A stretch of 64,000 nucleotides of DNA from Bostrychus sinensis (taxonomy: Eukaryota; Chordata; Actinopteri; Gobiiformes; Eleotridae). The translations under genes and the position numbers were made by a program. The first letter of the stretch is position 1. Each line of letters opens with the position of its first letter. Where the stretch lies: contig CM036241.1 of the NCBI GenBank assembly GCA_020698575.1, positions 34,779,416 to 34,843,415 of the forward strand, read 5' to 3'. Below, in pieces: positions 13,501 to 28,300 of the stretch. The notes beneath the pieces are model-generated. The model was given only the letters and a program-made list of their open reading frames with translations. It ran no database searches and was not told the DNA's origin.

Positions 13501-16500
13501 TGCTAAAATCTTTAAAAGCACTTATATATCAATTATAAGTCACAATATTGTACATTAAAACTATATTTCTTCTAATGGAATCCTAAGTAGAGCTGTGTGC
13601 TGCATTACCAGGAACAGGTGCCGTGGCTGTCTACTTTTTCTTGAGACCTTCATGAGCGTGCCCTCTTTGACGAACATCTGTCAACAGAAAAGAGCATTAC
13701 ATGTATTACTGAAGGTGTGTAGGCATTGGAAGTTCTTAAATTAATGCTTGACCGTAGAAAAAGTATTGTAATCAATCAACTAGCACAATATACACCTGCT
13801 GGTACATTCAGTTGAATTGCAATAAATGTCATGTTGTAGCAGGCATTTATGTTTTAACGCTAAAGCAAAGAGAGATGCACCAATCCAACTTTTTCAGAGC
13901 GGTTTGAGTGATGGTAAATGATACAAATCAAACAAAAGTGTTAGTTACACAAAGTTTATACAAATTAATAGCTTGCAGTTGTAGTTTACTTTAAAGGTTC
14001 CGTGTTCTGCTAAATCATCTTATTTGAGCTTTTAGCCATGTTATACTGTTTCCACTTCAAAAACATACCTGGAGGAGTATTTTGTTTCATTCATACATGT
14101 TTGAGTAATCCTGTATGCTGGGCTTGCCTCTTTTTAAGAGCTGAAAACGTTTGGGTCTCACAGCTCTACGTAGACATGAGAAACCAGAAAATGGTCCTGC
14201 ATGCTTCTAAAGCCCAAACACCATTACCAGACTCGTTCTGATAATTTTACCATTTAAATTGCCATCACTACAAAGTAGTCAGCTTATTTATCTATCTGTT
14301 AGCATTATATTGCTAATAGTCGTGCTAATTATCCTTTATGCTCTGTCCATTTTTCACTACCAGCAAGGGACAACAGACACCTTATCCACGCGTTCTCTGA
14401 AAATTGAAAGTAACAGCTCCCAAAAAAAGACATTTTCCATACATATACATTGTTTTAAGTTATAAAATGTGAAACACAAATGCAAAAATGTACAAAACTA
14501 TTTTAAAAAGCCTTAAAAAAAACTTAAAGCAATTTACCATTTTCATATTCCTGAGGTAACTCCTCAAGAAAATTTTAAGAGCATATGGCCTATTTAAGGC
14601 TTTTAATGTAATTCTGGATTACTGTTGGACCAACAACTGTCTCCTTACAAAACAATACTTGTACCACCAAATAAAAGCTCCATTTGAAGCTTAAGCTAAA
14701 AGTAGTAGGCTCTCGCTTACTTCATGTTCAGCACGTAGCCTGTTCTAATCACAGTATAAGCAACATGAGTAACCAGCAACCCTAAATTTCCCAAGCATAC
14801 TCAATTGAGGAAGCAGATAACTAAATTTGACAGACTCCTGAGAGAAATAAGTCAAGATAAAAACATAGTGGCTTAGACCTGGCAATGAGTGAGATGAGGC
14901 AAGAAAATGTGTGATTATTGGTGTGAATTAGCCTTTACTGCTTGTGAGGGAAGTGCTATCAACATAATGATAAACAGTACATTACAGAAGTAGATTATCA
15001 TCAGGCATTTGATCTAGCTATTGTTTTAATCTTAGTTAATGTTGGCATGTGGCACTTGGTATTAGATTGGTGCATCCCTAAAAAAACATTAACAATAGCA
15101 GTTAAGATTTAGTTTACATGGTGTTACATTGCATAAAACTGTGATAGTTGACCCAAGTACAGGCTCTGTGCTTACCCTTCCTGGTTTCAGCAGATCCCTC
15201 TTTCCTTTTATACTAAACTCAATATGGACCAAGCGCAGCAGGTTCTCCTGTTGAGACAGGGCACAGTGGTCATACAGAGCTGACGGGACAAGCAGACAAT
15301 TGAAACTGTCTTTTCTGGAAAAGAACATGATAGTAAGAAGTAAAAAGGCTGGACAGAGATAGAGGGGGCCTGTGTTTTCACTGTCTGTCTGTCTTGTGCG
15401 TGGATGAGAAAAAACAGAGAGTGTGATAAACAGTGGAGAAAAGCCAAAGTGAGGCACAGGGGGGATCTTGGCAGCAAGAGGGAGGAGGGAGTGTGCATGT
15501 GTGTGTGTGTGTGTGTACGAGCATTATCTCCATGAGCTACTTGTGTTTGAGGGGAGTCTGCCATATACACCCTTACACTGCACCCTTTGTAATGATACAC
15601 CTGGGACTATCTGATGACGACAACTCTCCTCGCCTCTTGCCTTAATCAACAAGATGTGGAGGGTGCAGTCAAAAAGGAATAGACCTCTTCTTCAGTGTGC
15701 ATGTTATTTAGACAAGAGAGGGAAATCTCAGCTGTCCAACTTGGACATGCTTCAATTTGAACCGAAACTTGCTATTTCATTACACAAAAATAAGTATAAC
15801 CACATGTTGCAATGAGATAGACTGAATGGGAAAAATAAGGAGTGGATCCACACTGAGCTCACCCCCTGCTTGAGATTGTCGTTGGCCTGATCAGCCACCT
15901 CGGACACGGTCACCAAGGCAGCTGCAACACAAACAGACAAACAAAGAAACAAATTTATGCACAAGCAAACACCAAGTCACACTTGCTGGCTGTGCCTCAG
16001 CAACTAGGGCCCAATGAGTGCTTCCCAGCTGCAGCATGTGTCTTAAAGATGATAAAAAGCTTTTTCTATCCAAATGTTATTAGGAAAGAAATATTTTTGA
16101 CAAGTTTACCTTGAGTGTCTTCATATTCTTTTGAGTCAGGAGAAAGGTTGTTTAGATAATCTGTAAACAACACAGAAAAAATATTAATAGTGCACTGCAC
16201 TACATCAGGAAAATGAAACACTTTCAAATGATTGACTCAAGTTATATTTTATATTGTTGATAAATTCCACTGCCCTGCTCAAGATATTAACTCAATCAAG
16301 ATTTTTTGTGAGGTTCTTAACATGTTGTTCTTGTATCCAACATCTATACAATTGTCTGTCATGTAATTCAAAGTACATAAAACTGGGGCTTAAGTTTTGA
16401 ATATGATGGCAATGTATATAAAAAAATTACATAATAAATACATTTAGAGTCAATAGTTTTTATGCGTTTCTATTGGTTGAAATCAGGACAACTGGGACAT

Positions 16501-19500
16501 AGGAGTTTGTTAAAAAAGGACCAAAGGAGCCTAAAACTGGGACAATCCATATTATAGGGACATATGGTAATATGGTCACCCTAGCTTATAATTTACTAAA
16601 ACACAAGTTTAAGTGGGCTAAAGATAGCTATCCCATGTTGGTAATGGATAATATGCTAGATATCTAATTAGCTAGGTATAATAAAAATAGTTAGATATTA
16701 TCTGGATACTACAAGATTTGGAGCAATACATGTTTATAAATTATATTAATTTATAGATTATAATCAATCTAGGTAAGTAATTATTATATAAACTATTGAA
16801 GTACAACATATATTGTAGTTAGATACAACCAGCAGATTTCTACACCACTGTAAATGTTTCAGTGGCTCAAGTTATATTAGGAGAGGGAGGAGCTTACGCT
16901 AAATTAGCTTAAAAAAGGATGTTTAAATGATACACTTAAATTACATTTTATATTGCTAGTAAATATCACTGGCCTGCTCAAGACATAATAACTCACTAAC
17001 AACTAACTGTGGAGTAAATATGTGTACTCAATTTTTTTTTTTTCTGCCTACAGCCATCCTATTTGTAATCCATAATATGCTAGCTATCTAATTAGCTAGC
17101 AGTCACCTGGATGCTACAAGATTTGAAGCAGCACAAGTTTATAAAGAGATAATAATCAATATACAGGAAAAAAATGTTGTATTAACTACTGAAACTTATT
17201 ATCTAGTTAGATACATCAAACAGATTTCCAGACCAAACTAAATGTGTTTTTTCAGTAGCATGAACTAAGTCATAAAGCTAAGGATGTGCTAATAATAAAT
17301 TAGCTTAAAATGAGAATGTTTAATGCATTTCTGTGCAATTTCTATCGATTTTTGTAACTTGATGAACTTGAACTATATGATACAGCAAATACAACATTTT
17401 TACATAGTTTTCATTACCTGTCAGAAGCATGCGATACTGAAGGACCCTCACAATAACCTGCAGCAGCTGGTGTTTCAATGGGACCTCAGCTTCCTCTGTT
17501 CCTCGAATCTGTAAGAAGCATCAACACAAAGCATGTATTATGTATTTAAAAACATCCAGATAAGTTTCCCTGTAAATATTTTAGTATTATATAAGTTATC
17601 TTTTGTTGTGTTGGTTTTGTCTATGCCAAAAAGCAGGATCCTGCAGTAGGATTCCTGGTAGCTTTGTATCTTCAATCCCTCTCAAGGATTTCAATTGAAT
17701 AGGCCATTTCAAGTCAAGGTCATGAGTGAACAAGGGGGCAGATAGTAGTGACTGACCTTCACACACCTTTTCAGTGCACAAAAAAGAACCTTATCCGCCA
17801 TTCTTCTTCCATTTGTAGGTGAAAGGGGACAGAGATTGGACCAATCAAAGAGACCTTTAGAAAATCAATCAGGACGTAATTGTCTCTGACAGCTATTTAT
17901 GCCTTGAGCAGAAGGAGAAACGGGGGACTAACTGGTACATTCACACACAGAGGCACACACATTACGCTGACTTACGCTCATTTCCTGGGACATGCCATAA
18001 ACTAACCTTATCAAAAACTAACCCTTGAAATTTATAGCGTAGCACGATTAAGGTGACAGATTTCTCCCTGTGTGAGGCTAGGTTCTCAAAAGTGGACACA
18101 CTCGCTCACTGGACCTATACGCACACACATAGGCTTTCTAATCCAATGAAGCGCTGTCTTTCATTAGAGAAGCACAGATAGCACCCTGCGGGAAACACCA
18201 GCTTCATCTTATTTACAACACAACCCCCCACGCATGGACAGAGCCTGTGCTGTTGGTGTGTTAAACACGGTTAGAGAGGAGGTAAGGTGAACTTACCACT
18301 CTCTTCCCAAAGGATCACCTCTCTTAATTAGCAAACTCACTCATTTATTTTCAAACGGGTAATTAACTGAAAACAAATTTGAAACAAGATAATTTATTTT
18401 TTCTCATTATAGTTTGGAACAATTGAGAAATTATTAGGAACTGTTTGGAGCATTAGCAGCCTAAACCGGTTATAATTGGACTATAAGGCAATAATTTAAA
18501 TGTGGCTATAGTGCATGTACTGAATGAAGTATACCATGTACAGAGAAAAGTACTTTTATGAACTAGAGACAAAAATTCAAAATTTTCATAAATTTTCAAA
18601 AGTCAAGAAGTAAAAATAAATAATTGACACATTAAATAATCAAGCTGCAGCATGTAATGTGCATATAGGGTTTATATCAGATACTGGCCATTAACTAGTG
18701 CTGACATTAAAATCTTGACAACCTTAAACGTCTATGTTTAAGCAACACAAGGTTTAAAAAGCAGTCATCTGGACTTGGTTTTTAGTGTTGAAGACATTTC
18801 ACCTCTTATCCAAGAAGTTTTCTCAATTCTGAAATTGAACTGGTAAGAGAGCTGGTTTATATCTTACCAGTTCAATTTTCAAAATTTAGAAAGCCTCTTG
18901 GATAAAAGGTAAAAACTAAAACAAGTCCAGATGACGGCTTTTTAAACCTTTTGTTGCGATGCAATTACCCTGGATGAGTGAGAGTCTTCACAGACACGTC
19001 TATGTTTAAGATAAATACATGGGATATGTACGAAAGTGTCTCAGAAGATAATGCATAAGGCCTAATCAATTACGAATTCTACTGGGCCAGATTTTTAAAA
19101 CATGGGATGTTCCACTTTCAGCAACAAGATAAAAAAAATATGAATAATCCAGTGACAAAGGTACTACTAATAACTAACTAATATTTTGTCCACAAATACT
19201 TTGGTATCCCTTCGGTAACATTTTGTTTCTGTGGCAGAACAATGACAGGCAGAGTAACCAATCAGGAAAAACAAAGGGCAGGACAAAAGCAGTGCACTGC
19301 TGACCCAAACAAACATGTATAGCTGCAATTTTTTTTCATAAAACACCAGAATATGCCGAATTATGAACAGCTCTGTACTTATTACTAAACGAGGACAGCA
19401 GCAGAAGCCAGTTGTACAAAGACTTGTGGAAGAAGTCCTTTTTTATTTGAATGCTTTTGTTAATCATCGGATGAAAATGGGACTTTACTGTTGTTAAAAT

Positions 19501-22500
19501 GGCAACAAGACGAAGAAAAAAATGAACTGGACAATAACACGGACTTCAGCAGAACCAACAGGTGATGACGAAAAGCACTAAACGCTGTTATTCTGGTCAG
19601 AGAAGTTAATAAATTAGCTCGGATAGCTAGGGCTACCTTGATTAGCTCTTTGCTTTCGCAAGATGCTGCAGATAAACAACTGTGATAGGCCATTTCCAAA
19701 TCAAACCAGAGAAACGCTTCATTCTGAGAGGGGAACCAGACTGTCCTGCTTGCAAAAAGCAAGTAGGAGAGTCTGGCTCGCCAGGCTAAGTGTGTCCCAA
19801 TTCTCTCTAACACTCCACTGGAGCAGAGTGGACTTTGCTTAAGTGTATCACCAACAATACATTTTGTTGTGACCTTTTCAAAAGGTGCTGTGTTTGTTTC
19901 TTAGGCAAGGCAAGTTTATTTGTATAGCACAATTCATACACAGAGTAATTCAAAGTGCTTTACAGAAAAAAAAAGTGTATAGACAGAAGTGTATATACAA
20001 GAATTACTATTAAAACGGTAAAATCAAATTTAAAAATTATAATTAAGAATCAATTTAAAAGTAAATTAAAAGAGAAGAGTGCAGATAAAACACTTTGTTG
20101 ACATATGCACAGCTAAAAAGAACAGTTTTAAGTCTGGACTTGACCATTGTCAGAGTAGAGGCCTGTCTAACATCGTCACAAAGACTGTTCCAGAGTTTAG
20201 CTGCATAAAACTGAAACAGTGCTTCACCGAGTTTAGTCCTGACTCTGGGCACCAGCAGAGACCTGTCCCTGAGGTCCTTAGAGTCTGAGATGGTTCATAT
20301 GGGACCAACATGTCAGAGATGTACTTTGGTGCTAAGCCATGGAGAGACTTGTACACAAGAAGAGATGTTTTAAAGTCTATTCTCTGAGCAACAGGAAGCC
20401 AGTGCAGAGACCTGAGGACAGGACTAACATGGTCGTACTTCCAGGTTTTGGTCAGGACCCAAGCAGCAGCGTTCTGGACGTCCTGCAGCTGTCTTACAGC
20501 TTGCTTAGTGAGTCCAGTGAGCAGACTGTTACAGTAGTCTAACTTGCTGTAGATAAATGCATGAATAAGTATCTCTAGGTCTGGTTTAGACAGAACAGAA
20601 CAGAATTTTAGAAATGTTAAAATGCTGATGATGTTATAGATTTCATGTGAAAAATGATTACCCCTAGATTTCTAACCTGACTTGTAGGTTTTAGAGAAAG
20701 AGACTCAAGGTAACTACAGACACTTTCTCTTTGTTTCTGTGGGCCAAAGATGATTATTTCAGTCTTGTCTGTGTTTAGCTGGAGAAAGTTGTTTCTCATC
20801 CACTCACTGCAAAGCACGCAAAGCAGTTGTTCCACAGAAGAAAGTCAGTAAGTTGTTGGTATACAACTTTCTCAAGGACTTTAGGCAGGTTTGATATGGG
20901 CCAATAGTTGTTCAGTACTGTGGCATCAAGACTGCTCTTCTTTAGGAGAGGTTTGATGACAGCAGTTTTCAAGGCCCTTGGAAATGGTCCAGACTGTAGT
21001 GAGATGTTAACTCAGTGAGAAAGTTGTGGCAACAAACTGCTCAGCACAGATTTTAGAAATCTAGCGGGTACTACATGGAGGCAGCAGTGGATGAATTCAG
21101 ACTGGAGATGGTCTCTTGAAATGTTTTGTCAGTGACGGGTGAAATGTGTCAGTTCTGAGTGTCTGGATGGCTGCAGGGTTGTTATCTGTGCTGTGGACAC
21201 TAATGCATGTTTAATACTCTGAATCTTGTTAGTAAAAAATATTGCAAACTCATTTCAGTTAGATGTGGAAATGAGTTCTGAGGGCAATGGAGCTGGGGAT
21301 TTGTTAACCTGTTCACTGTAGCAAACAGGACACGTGAGTTGTTACTACAGTCTATAATGATTTCAGAAAAATACCTTTCCCTTGTTCCACGCAAAATTGA
21401 ACACATTCAACATTAGCAACTTAGAAGCGAGTGATAAGTGGCAAAAATGTAATATTTTTAAAATGCATTAACTGCTAAACTGGTAGAAAAAATGTAATAA
21501 GCCTTTTGTCCAGGTTGAACAGCCTGGTAAACTCTTTCTATTGAAATATGGGACTAAAAACTTATTTTTCATTTTATGTGTATCCATTAGATTCTTTCCT
21601 ACTTTTATGGGATTATCCTCACTGCCTGATGCATTGCACAAGTTTGTCATTACGAGCTATTAATCCTTCATGGCTTCCAATCCTCTCAAGGGTCGCCTGT
21701 GAATTGTCATCCAATTGACACTTGTTCAGTGGAAGTAGCTCTCTGAGGCTTTGTGCCAGAGAAGATAATTTTGCATGTGGTATGTTTGGGGTGAGAGAGC
21801 CAAATGAAGTGGGATGGGAGAAGGGTTTGCGACACCTCACGCTGTGAAATCAACACATCTGCACTTGAATACACGGAAACACCAGCGCACCTTTCAGCCT
21901 GTGTCATGGGCAGTTGATTTGCTGCCTGCGTGCACACAACTGATCTAATTGGGGAGTTGTAAAGGAGACTGCTTCTCTAATTAGCTTCTGCCTGCCTCAT
22001 TGCCCAGCTGCCTTGACAAGGAACACGCTCCATTGCTCTCTCCCCCGATCACTCTCTGTCCAAATGCTGCCTCTTCTCTTGGGCTGCATGCACCTGAGAC
22101 AACATGCGAGGATTTGCACAAACACGCGCCATGACATGAATATAAATGTAAGCTGGTATAAGCCCTTGAATAGAGATTTCATAAAACGACAAGACAATTA
22201 GTGTACAGACATGCCCTGACAAAACAACCATTAACATTAATACTTAGAGCCGTAAAGAGGCTTATAATGGAGCTTAGCAGTGTTGCCCTGTGTTTATAGA
22301 TGGTGTGGTGAACAAGCGAGTGGCTGTATAGAGGAGGTGTTAATACTATAAGGGTCCAGCACTGATCTGATCATAGTTCGCGGCTACTTCATCACTGTCA
22401 TTGCCGCATCCACAATGAAATTACTAACACTTACTGCGGGACTTTGGCTTGTAGCACTAAAGTGGGAGGAGCAGCAGGATGGAAAGGAACTAGGATGGAA

Positions 22501-25269
22501 TACTTTTAATTTAGCACATATTTGAAGATGTACTTTCTACATATTTTTACTTGAAATGTCAAAATTAAGTAAACATTGTATTGTTTTTTTGTTTTTTTTG
22601 TCTTGCAATCAAATTGTTTTGGATTTTCAAGCCAGGTTTGGGGGCAGCACAGTAGTAGTAGTAGTAGTGGCAGCAGTGGGAATCGTTGCGGACAATCTGA
22701 AATCCCTGTGTCGCTGATCTTCCTTGAACATCTTTTTTGTTGTTCCAGAACCATCATACCAGCAAAGAAACAAGCACCTTATTGTGATGTCATAAGTCTA
22801 TGCCTTACAGGTAGAAATTATAAGAAGGGTCTGGTTGAGTTGTACACATTTTACAATAGGGCTCCAACAATTCCTTATTTGTGAATATTTCTTATGAAAA
22901 TCTATCTAACCAGTACAGAAATATTTGCTCCTGTCCCTCATCTGAGATTTTGACATTATCACATTCTAGAATTTGAAAAGATATAATAATCCATACACTG
23001 ACCCTAACTTTAACTTTGAATTTCAAGCCTAAACTTAACCCTAATTGCCCAAAACAAAGATTCTGTGTATAATTGTATAAGGACATGGTTAAAAATACAA
23101 GGATAACATAATAAGACATCATAATAAGAGGACTAGTTCTTTGAGGGGATTGACCTGGAACAACTATGGAAGGATTGTACTTGTTATTGCATTGCTTTTA
23201 CTCTGCACATGCAAATACATCTTTCCAAGTTCTCAAGCAACAATATATTTGATACTTTTTTTACTCTAGTAATAATTTTGTTGACTACTTTTACAACTCC
23301 CTGTCAAATTTTGTTTTGCAGTGACAGTATGTGTGTATGTAAGTCCAGTTTTTAAGTACTTCTTTCCCCTCTGAAGAACATGTTAAAGAGGAAACACAGA
23401 TGCTGAAGTAGTGAGTGGTAGCAGCCATATTATCTTGATGAAAAACACTATACCTAGCTGGATGTATTAAATAAAATCATTCAAAACACTTGCACTACAG
23501 TAGTACAAAGGTTAGTGGAGTGTCACGTTAGATAAATGACCTCAGTGGTAGGTACAGTGTATCCTGTAACCTATCCGACCAGCTTTGCTCTCCCTCGGCC
23601 CTCTTTCTGCTTCATTACAGAGAGGTCAGACACACCGTGAAACTCCCAAGACGCTGTTTTCATACAACAGCATCCATCACACACTTCTACATCACAAACA
23701 CAACTTGTCTGGATACTGAGTAAGACCCTTGGTGGGAGGCTAATGGGCAGTATAGTTGCTGTAACAGTAGGCACATTTAAGCTAAACCAATATCAAACGT
23801 GTCCTTTAATGGTTGTCTTCCTTTGCAAATAGACCCTTTTATGGCAGGTACAATTATAAATTTATGAATCGAGAAAAGGGGCTGCTATTAATTTTACTAG
23901 AGGACAATGTAGACAATGAATTCATGCTCTAGCATAGCAAAGGTTATCCTGTATCCTCTTCTAATACACCAACTAACTTCAGGTCCTCTTTCACAACATC
24001 CATAAGTCGCCTCTTTGGTCCTCTTCCTCATTCCTCTAGCTCTAAAATTAGCATCCTTCCACTAATATATTTACTATTCTCTATTTTGTACACATTCAAA
24101 CATCTGAATCTGGCCTCTCTGACTTTATCTTAGAAACATCTAAAAGGTAAGACACACCAACCCAACACCCGAAGCGCTGTCTGAGGAAGCAGAGTGACTG
24201 CTCTGTCTCCTCTTGTCTCTCCTGGTCAGCAAAAAAAGTGTCTACAGACAAACCGAAGTAGCTCAGACCCACTTTTGAGAAGCAGATAGTCTCTAAGAGT
24301 GTGCAAGACATAATAACTATTCAGAGCAGCAAATGTTGCAAAGTCACTAAACTCTACAATTAATGCTCTTATGTAAACAAACGTCTGCAACGCTCAAGTA
24401 TTTATCAATCAAGTAATAATCATAGGCGCCACATAAAACACATCTTATTACAGTAATGAATAAAAGAGCTAAGGTATTATTAGGGCCATAAAAGGAGCAA
24501 AGTCCTAGTATTTGTTTGTCACAAGACAAAAGCAGTGTGCAGACACATCACTGGACAGTTTTTACGCACCAAACGCAATCGTACTCGCACCCTGCTTCAC
24601 ACTTTAAAGAATGGACAGGCTTCAGGATTATGCCAAGACTAACCAAGGACATAATCCAGAATAACAATGAAAATATGGAGCAAAAAATAATAAGGTCCGG
24701 ACCTCATAGCTGTGTATGACCATGGGTATTATATTTTCATCTGCACAAGGCTACAAGCTAAGATAAGCTAACTGCAGTACATTAGCCTCACAGATGTGTG
24801 AAATAGTGAATAGTTGTTAAAAAAAAAGTTCCTTATGATTGAATGTTAATCATGAGCTGTATGACAGATTGTGAGTGGAGCACACGGCCAATCAGAGTGC
24901 TCCTTCGATGGTGAAACCTGACAGACTGGACATGATCAATCAACCAAAACTAGATCCAGCTGTTTCCTACTACATCCAGTTGTGCAGAACACACCAAGTC
25001 AAACTGGCCGACTGTGCCGGGCGAATATCAGCTCGGTGTGTCCCAGCCTTGACATGAGCTGTCCCGCCTGATGCACTCATTCCTAATCCTATCCATTCTT
25101 GTCACTCCAAAAGAGAACCTCAACATCTTCAGTTCTACCACCTCCAGGTCTGCTTTTTGTCTTTACCCAGTGACTTTATAACATACAACATCGCTGGCTC
25201 ACCACCATATTGCCACATCCCTTCTATTTACATTATTTTTCTACTAAAATCCAACAGAGCCGAAGGTTT

Positions 25270-25304
<35 letters not shown>

Positions 25305-28300
25305 GGGTAGAACGGGGGCAGCTGCTGTTGCATATTCATGAGTGCACACAGTTGGTGCCTTGTCCGTTCACTTTTCTTATCAAACCAGAAACGCCTGGAA
25401 CCACTGTGTCAGCCACTCACAGCGAATCAGATTACAGTATGTATCTGGTAATAGATAAAATGCTATACTATACATTTGCACACACAGTAGTATAATCACT
25501 GTTCTATGATGACTAAATTACTGTTAGCATTCACAGTGATCTGAATGTTACACAGGTGTTTTTATGCTCACAGTGCATAATCAATAGATCTGTGCACACA
25601 AGAGGCGGGAAATGAGAAATCTATCGGGTGACCGCTTTGTTCGTATTGGCTTCCGTTAACGGCATTTTAGGTGATGAGGTGATCTCCAGATTGACTTAGA
25701 CAATGTGTATTTGGCCCAAGATAATTAACTGGTGATTAAGAAAGGTGTAGGTGACTGAATGTATTAGACCAAACCAGAATACATTTATATCCCTGTGCAC
25801 AAATTCAGCTCTCCAGAGACGATAACGGATAAAGAGATCCGTGCCGGACAAAGAATGAGTATTTCAGTGTGGAGTGGGTATAAAGTATGCGAGCATGACA
25901 CTGTAAAGGTCAGTCCCATGGAGAGGAATAAGATAGAGTGGCTTTACAAAGGCCATTATCTCCCATGGAAGCTTGTGTGACAAAAGTTGAGAGCTGCTTA
26001 GTGCGTGCCTCTGCAACCCAAAACGCTTCACTTCTCCCCACATAAACATGGAAACAGACCCTAATTTGGCACTACTGTCAAAATTGGTGGTTAAGGTATA
26101 TCTCACTGTGAGACCGCAGCATCACAAAACACAAACACTAATGAACCACACACAGGCTTAACACTTACCTCAAATTTCTTGACAATGCCGGCAAAGGCAG
26201 GGCTGTTTCTGCGGCTCTCCTCCAAAAGGAACATGCTGCGGTCGTACTCTGAGATATAGGTGTCAAACACTCTGAAGTCCTCACTGTGAGACAAAATCAC
26301 ATCTACCATCCTGGGACTCTCCTCCCTGTAAAAAAACAACAAAAAACAAAACATACGGGTTTATGATCAGCAGTCATGTTTACTATTACTATTCCTCGTC
26401 TAGGGCAACTTATTTTGTTCTTAATTTTACGAAACTTAAGGGGGCTATATTATGCAAAGTTTTCTTTTTTGAGCTTTCTACCTTGTTATAATGTTGTTTC
26501 CTCATCAAAAATATACTTACACTATACATACGCCAGTTTGTGTAATCCTGTATTTTCTGGTGTATCAGAACACTTTCACGAGCCTCCGGCTCTCCCACAA
26601 ACTCCCGCCCACTCCAGGAAGCACTGACCAATCAACAAGCCCTCTACAGCCAGACTGCTCTCATTCATTAATCCAAAAAACTATGAACAGATCTATTTCC
26701 ACTGATTCCTCACAGCTATTTTTAATTTTGTAGTAAAGTTGCATCATACAAGTTCATACAGGAAAATAAGTTCAAGGAAGTAAAAAGCTCTTTTTTGATG
26801 TTTCTGTTCAAACCATAACAGAGCTGCACTCTGCTGCCCACTGCTGGTCACTTTACCTGTTTTTTTTTAATGGTAGCAAGCAATTATTGGAAATGCTTTT
26901 TTTGGTCACATTATGTTTTAAAGGTTGTAAAATGTACAATCCTGTTATAACAGTGACCAAAATTAGTTTAAAAATAAATAAATGCATATTATAGCTCCTT
27001 TAAGTTGTTGCCACAGTGAATCTCGGGGAATAGGGAATTTGGCATACATTTTATATACCTTTCCTGACGCAATATCAGGGCTTGGAACCGGCACAATCAA
27101 CTAAAATGGCTAGAGTCTTTGGCTTCAGTAGTTAAGTGTATTAATCATTAATATAGAACATGCTCTAAAGACAGTGAATTACTGTAATAGCAGCCAATTA
27201 TTGGGGAAGGGGTTCAGTTTTTGGATAAATAAAGACCTAATTACCTAATTAATCCCATTATTGCATTGTCTCTTACCACTGACTGATGCGCTCCTCCAGC
27301 TCTAACAGGAGGCTCTTGTGGAGGTTATAAACCTGGGGCAGCACTCCTAATATCTCCCCCAGTCTCTGCTCATCGAGAACAGGCTCACCCTCCTCGCCCA
27401 CTGCCTCCGCCACCGCCGACCTGAAGTCCTACACGGGCAGAAAAACACAAGACAAGGCTGTTGTCAGACTGCAAGAAAAGTGGATAATACACATGGCTTA
27501 CTGCAATTAAGGCTGGAGAGGTGTTTAGCAGTACAAAATAAACAAAGACATAAAAAACTAGCAAACAAAAAGGCTAAAACATGACTAAACCAAGACTTAA
27601 ACAAGGACTAACCCAGGGCTAAACCAGGACAGAACCAGGACTAAATCAGGACTAAACAAGGGCTAAACAAGGGCTAAACCAAAACCAGGGCTAAACAAGG
27701 ACTTAAGCAGAGCTAAACTAGGACTAAACCAGGACTAAAACAAATACTAAACCTGGGCTAAACTAGGAATAAACCAGGACTAAAACAAGCACTAAACCTG
27801 GGCTAAACTAGGAAACCAGGACTAAAACAAGCACTAAACCTGAGCTAAACTAAGATTAAACCAGGAGTAAAACAAGGACTAAACCAGGACTTAAATAAGG
27901 ACTAAACCTGGACTAAACCAGGGCGAAACCAGGACTACCAAGGGCTAAACCAGGACTTAAGCAAAGACTAAATCAGGGCTAAAAAAGGACTTAACCAGGT
28001 CTAAACTAGGACTAAACCAGGGAAAAAACAGAATTAAACCAGAACTAAACAAGGACTTAACCAGGGCTAAACTAGGACTAAACCAGGGGGGAAAAAAACA
28101 GAATTAAACCAGGGCTAAACAAGGACTTAGCTAGGGCTTAACCAGGATTAAACCAAGACTAAATCAGGACTAAACTAGGGCTAAACCTGGAATGAACCAA
28201 GAATAAGCCAGGACTGAAACATATTCTGTCCACTGATACAAATCTGACTCATGATGATGTGATACGGGCCACTTTTGGGAACAATGTCAGCACAACCTGC

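Larger units (their letters stand above)
9018..13608 (-). other. fgd5 intron 12
   Basis: 4.6 kb without a recognisable gene. It contains the 9143-9215 dispersed block, a SINE-like reverse head at 10625-10750 and a TTAAAGG-ended repeat at 10926-11160. A GC-rich patch at 11625-11900 contains a C-run. Open frames in the patch show no family resemblance. Confidence 0.6.
17509..26168 (-). other. fgd5 intron 7 (about 8.7 kb)
   Basis: No host exon seen on either strand. It holds an inverted repeat at 18748-18945, an L2-type LINE remnant at 19903-21420, an AGT trinucleotide run near 22650-22675, a TIR transposon at 24140-25052 and a 33-base T tract at 25271-25303. The rest (for example 21430-22600 and 22900-24100) is AT-rich with nothing I recognise. 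Confidence 0.6.

Noticed and set aside
27571..28218. CRISPR-like repeat array
   Set aside because: Units are 11-14 bp, tandem without spacers, and lie in a vertebrate intron. It is a minisatellite.
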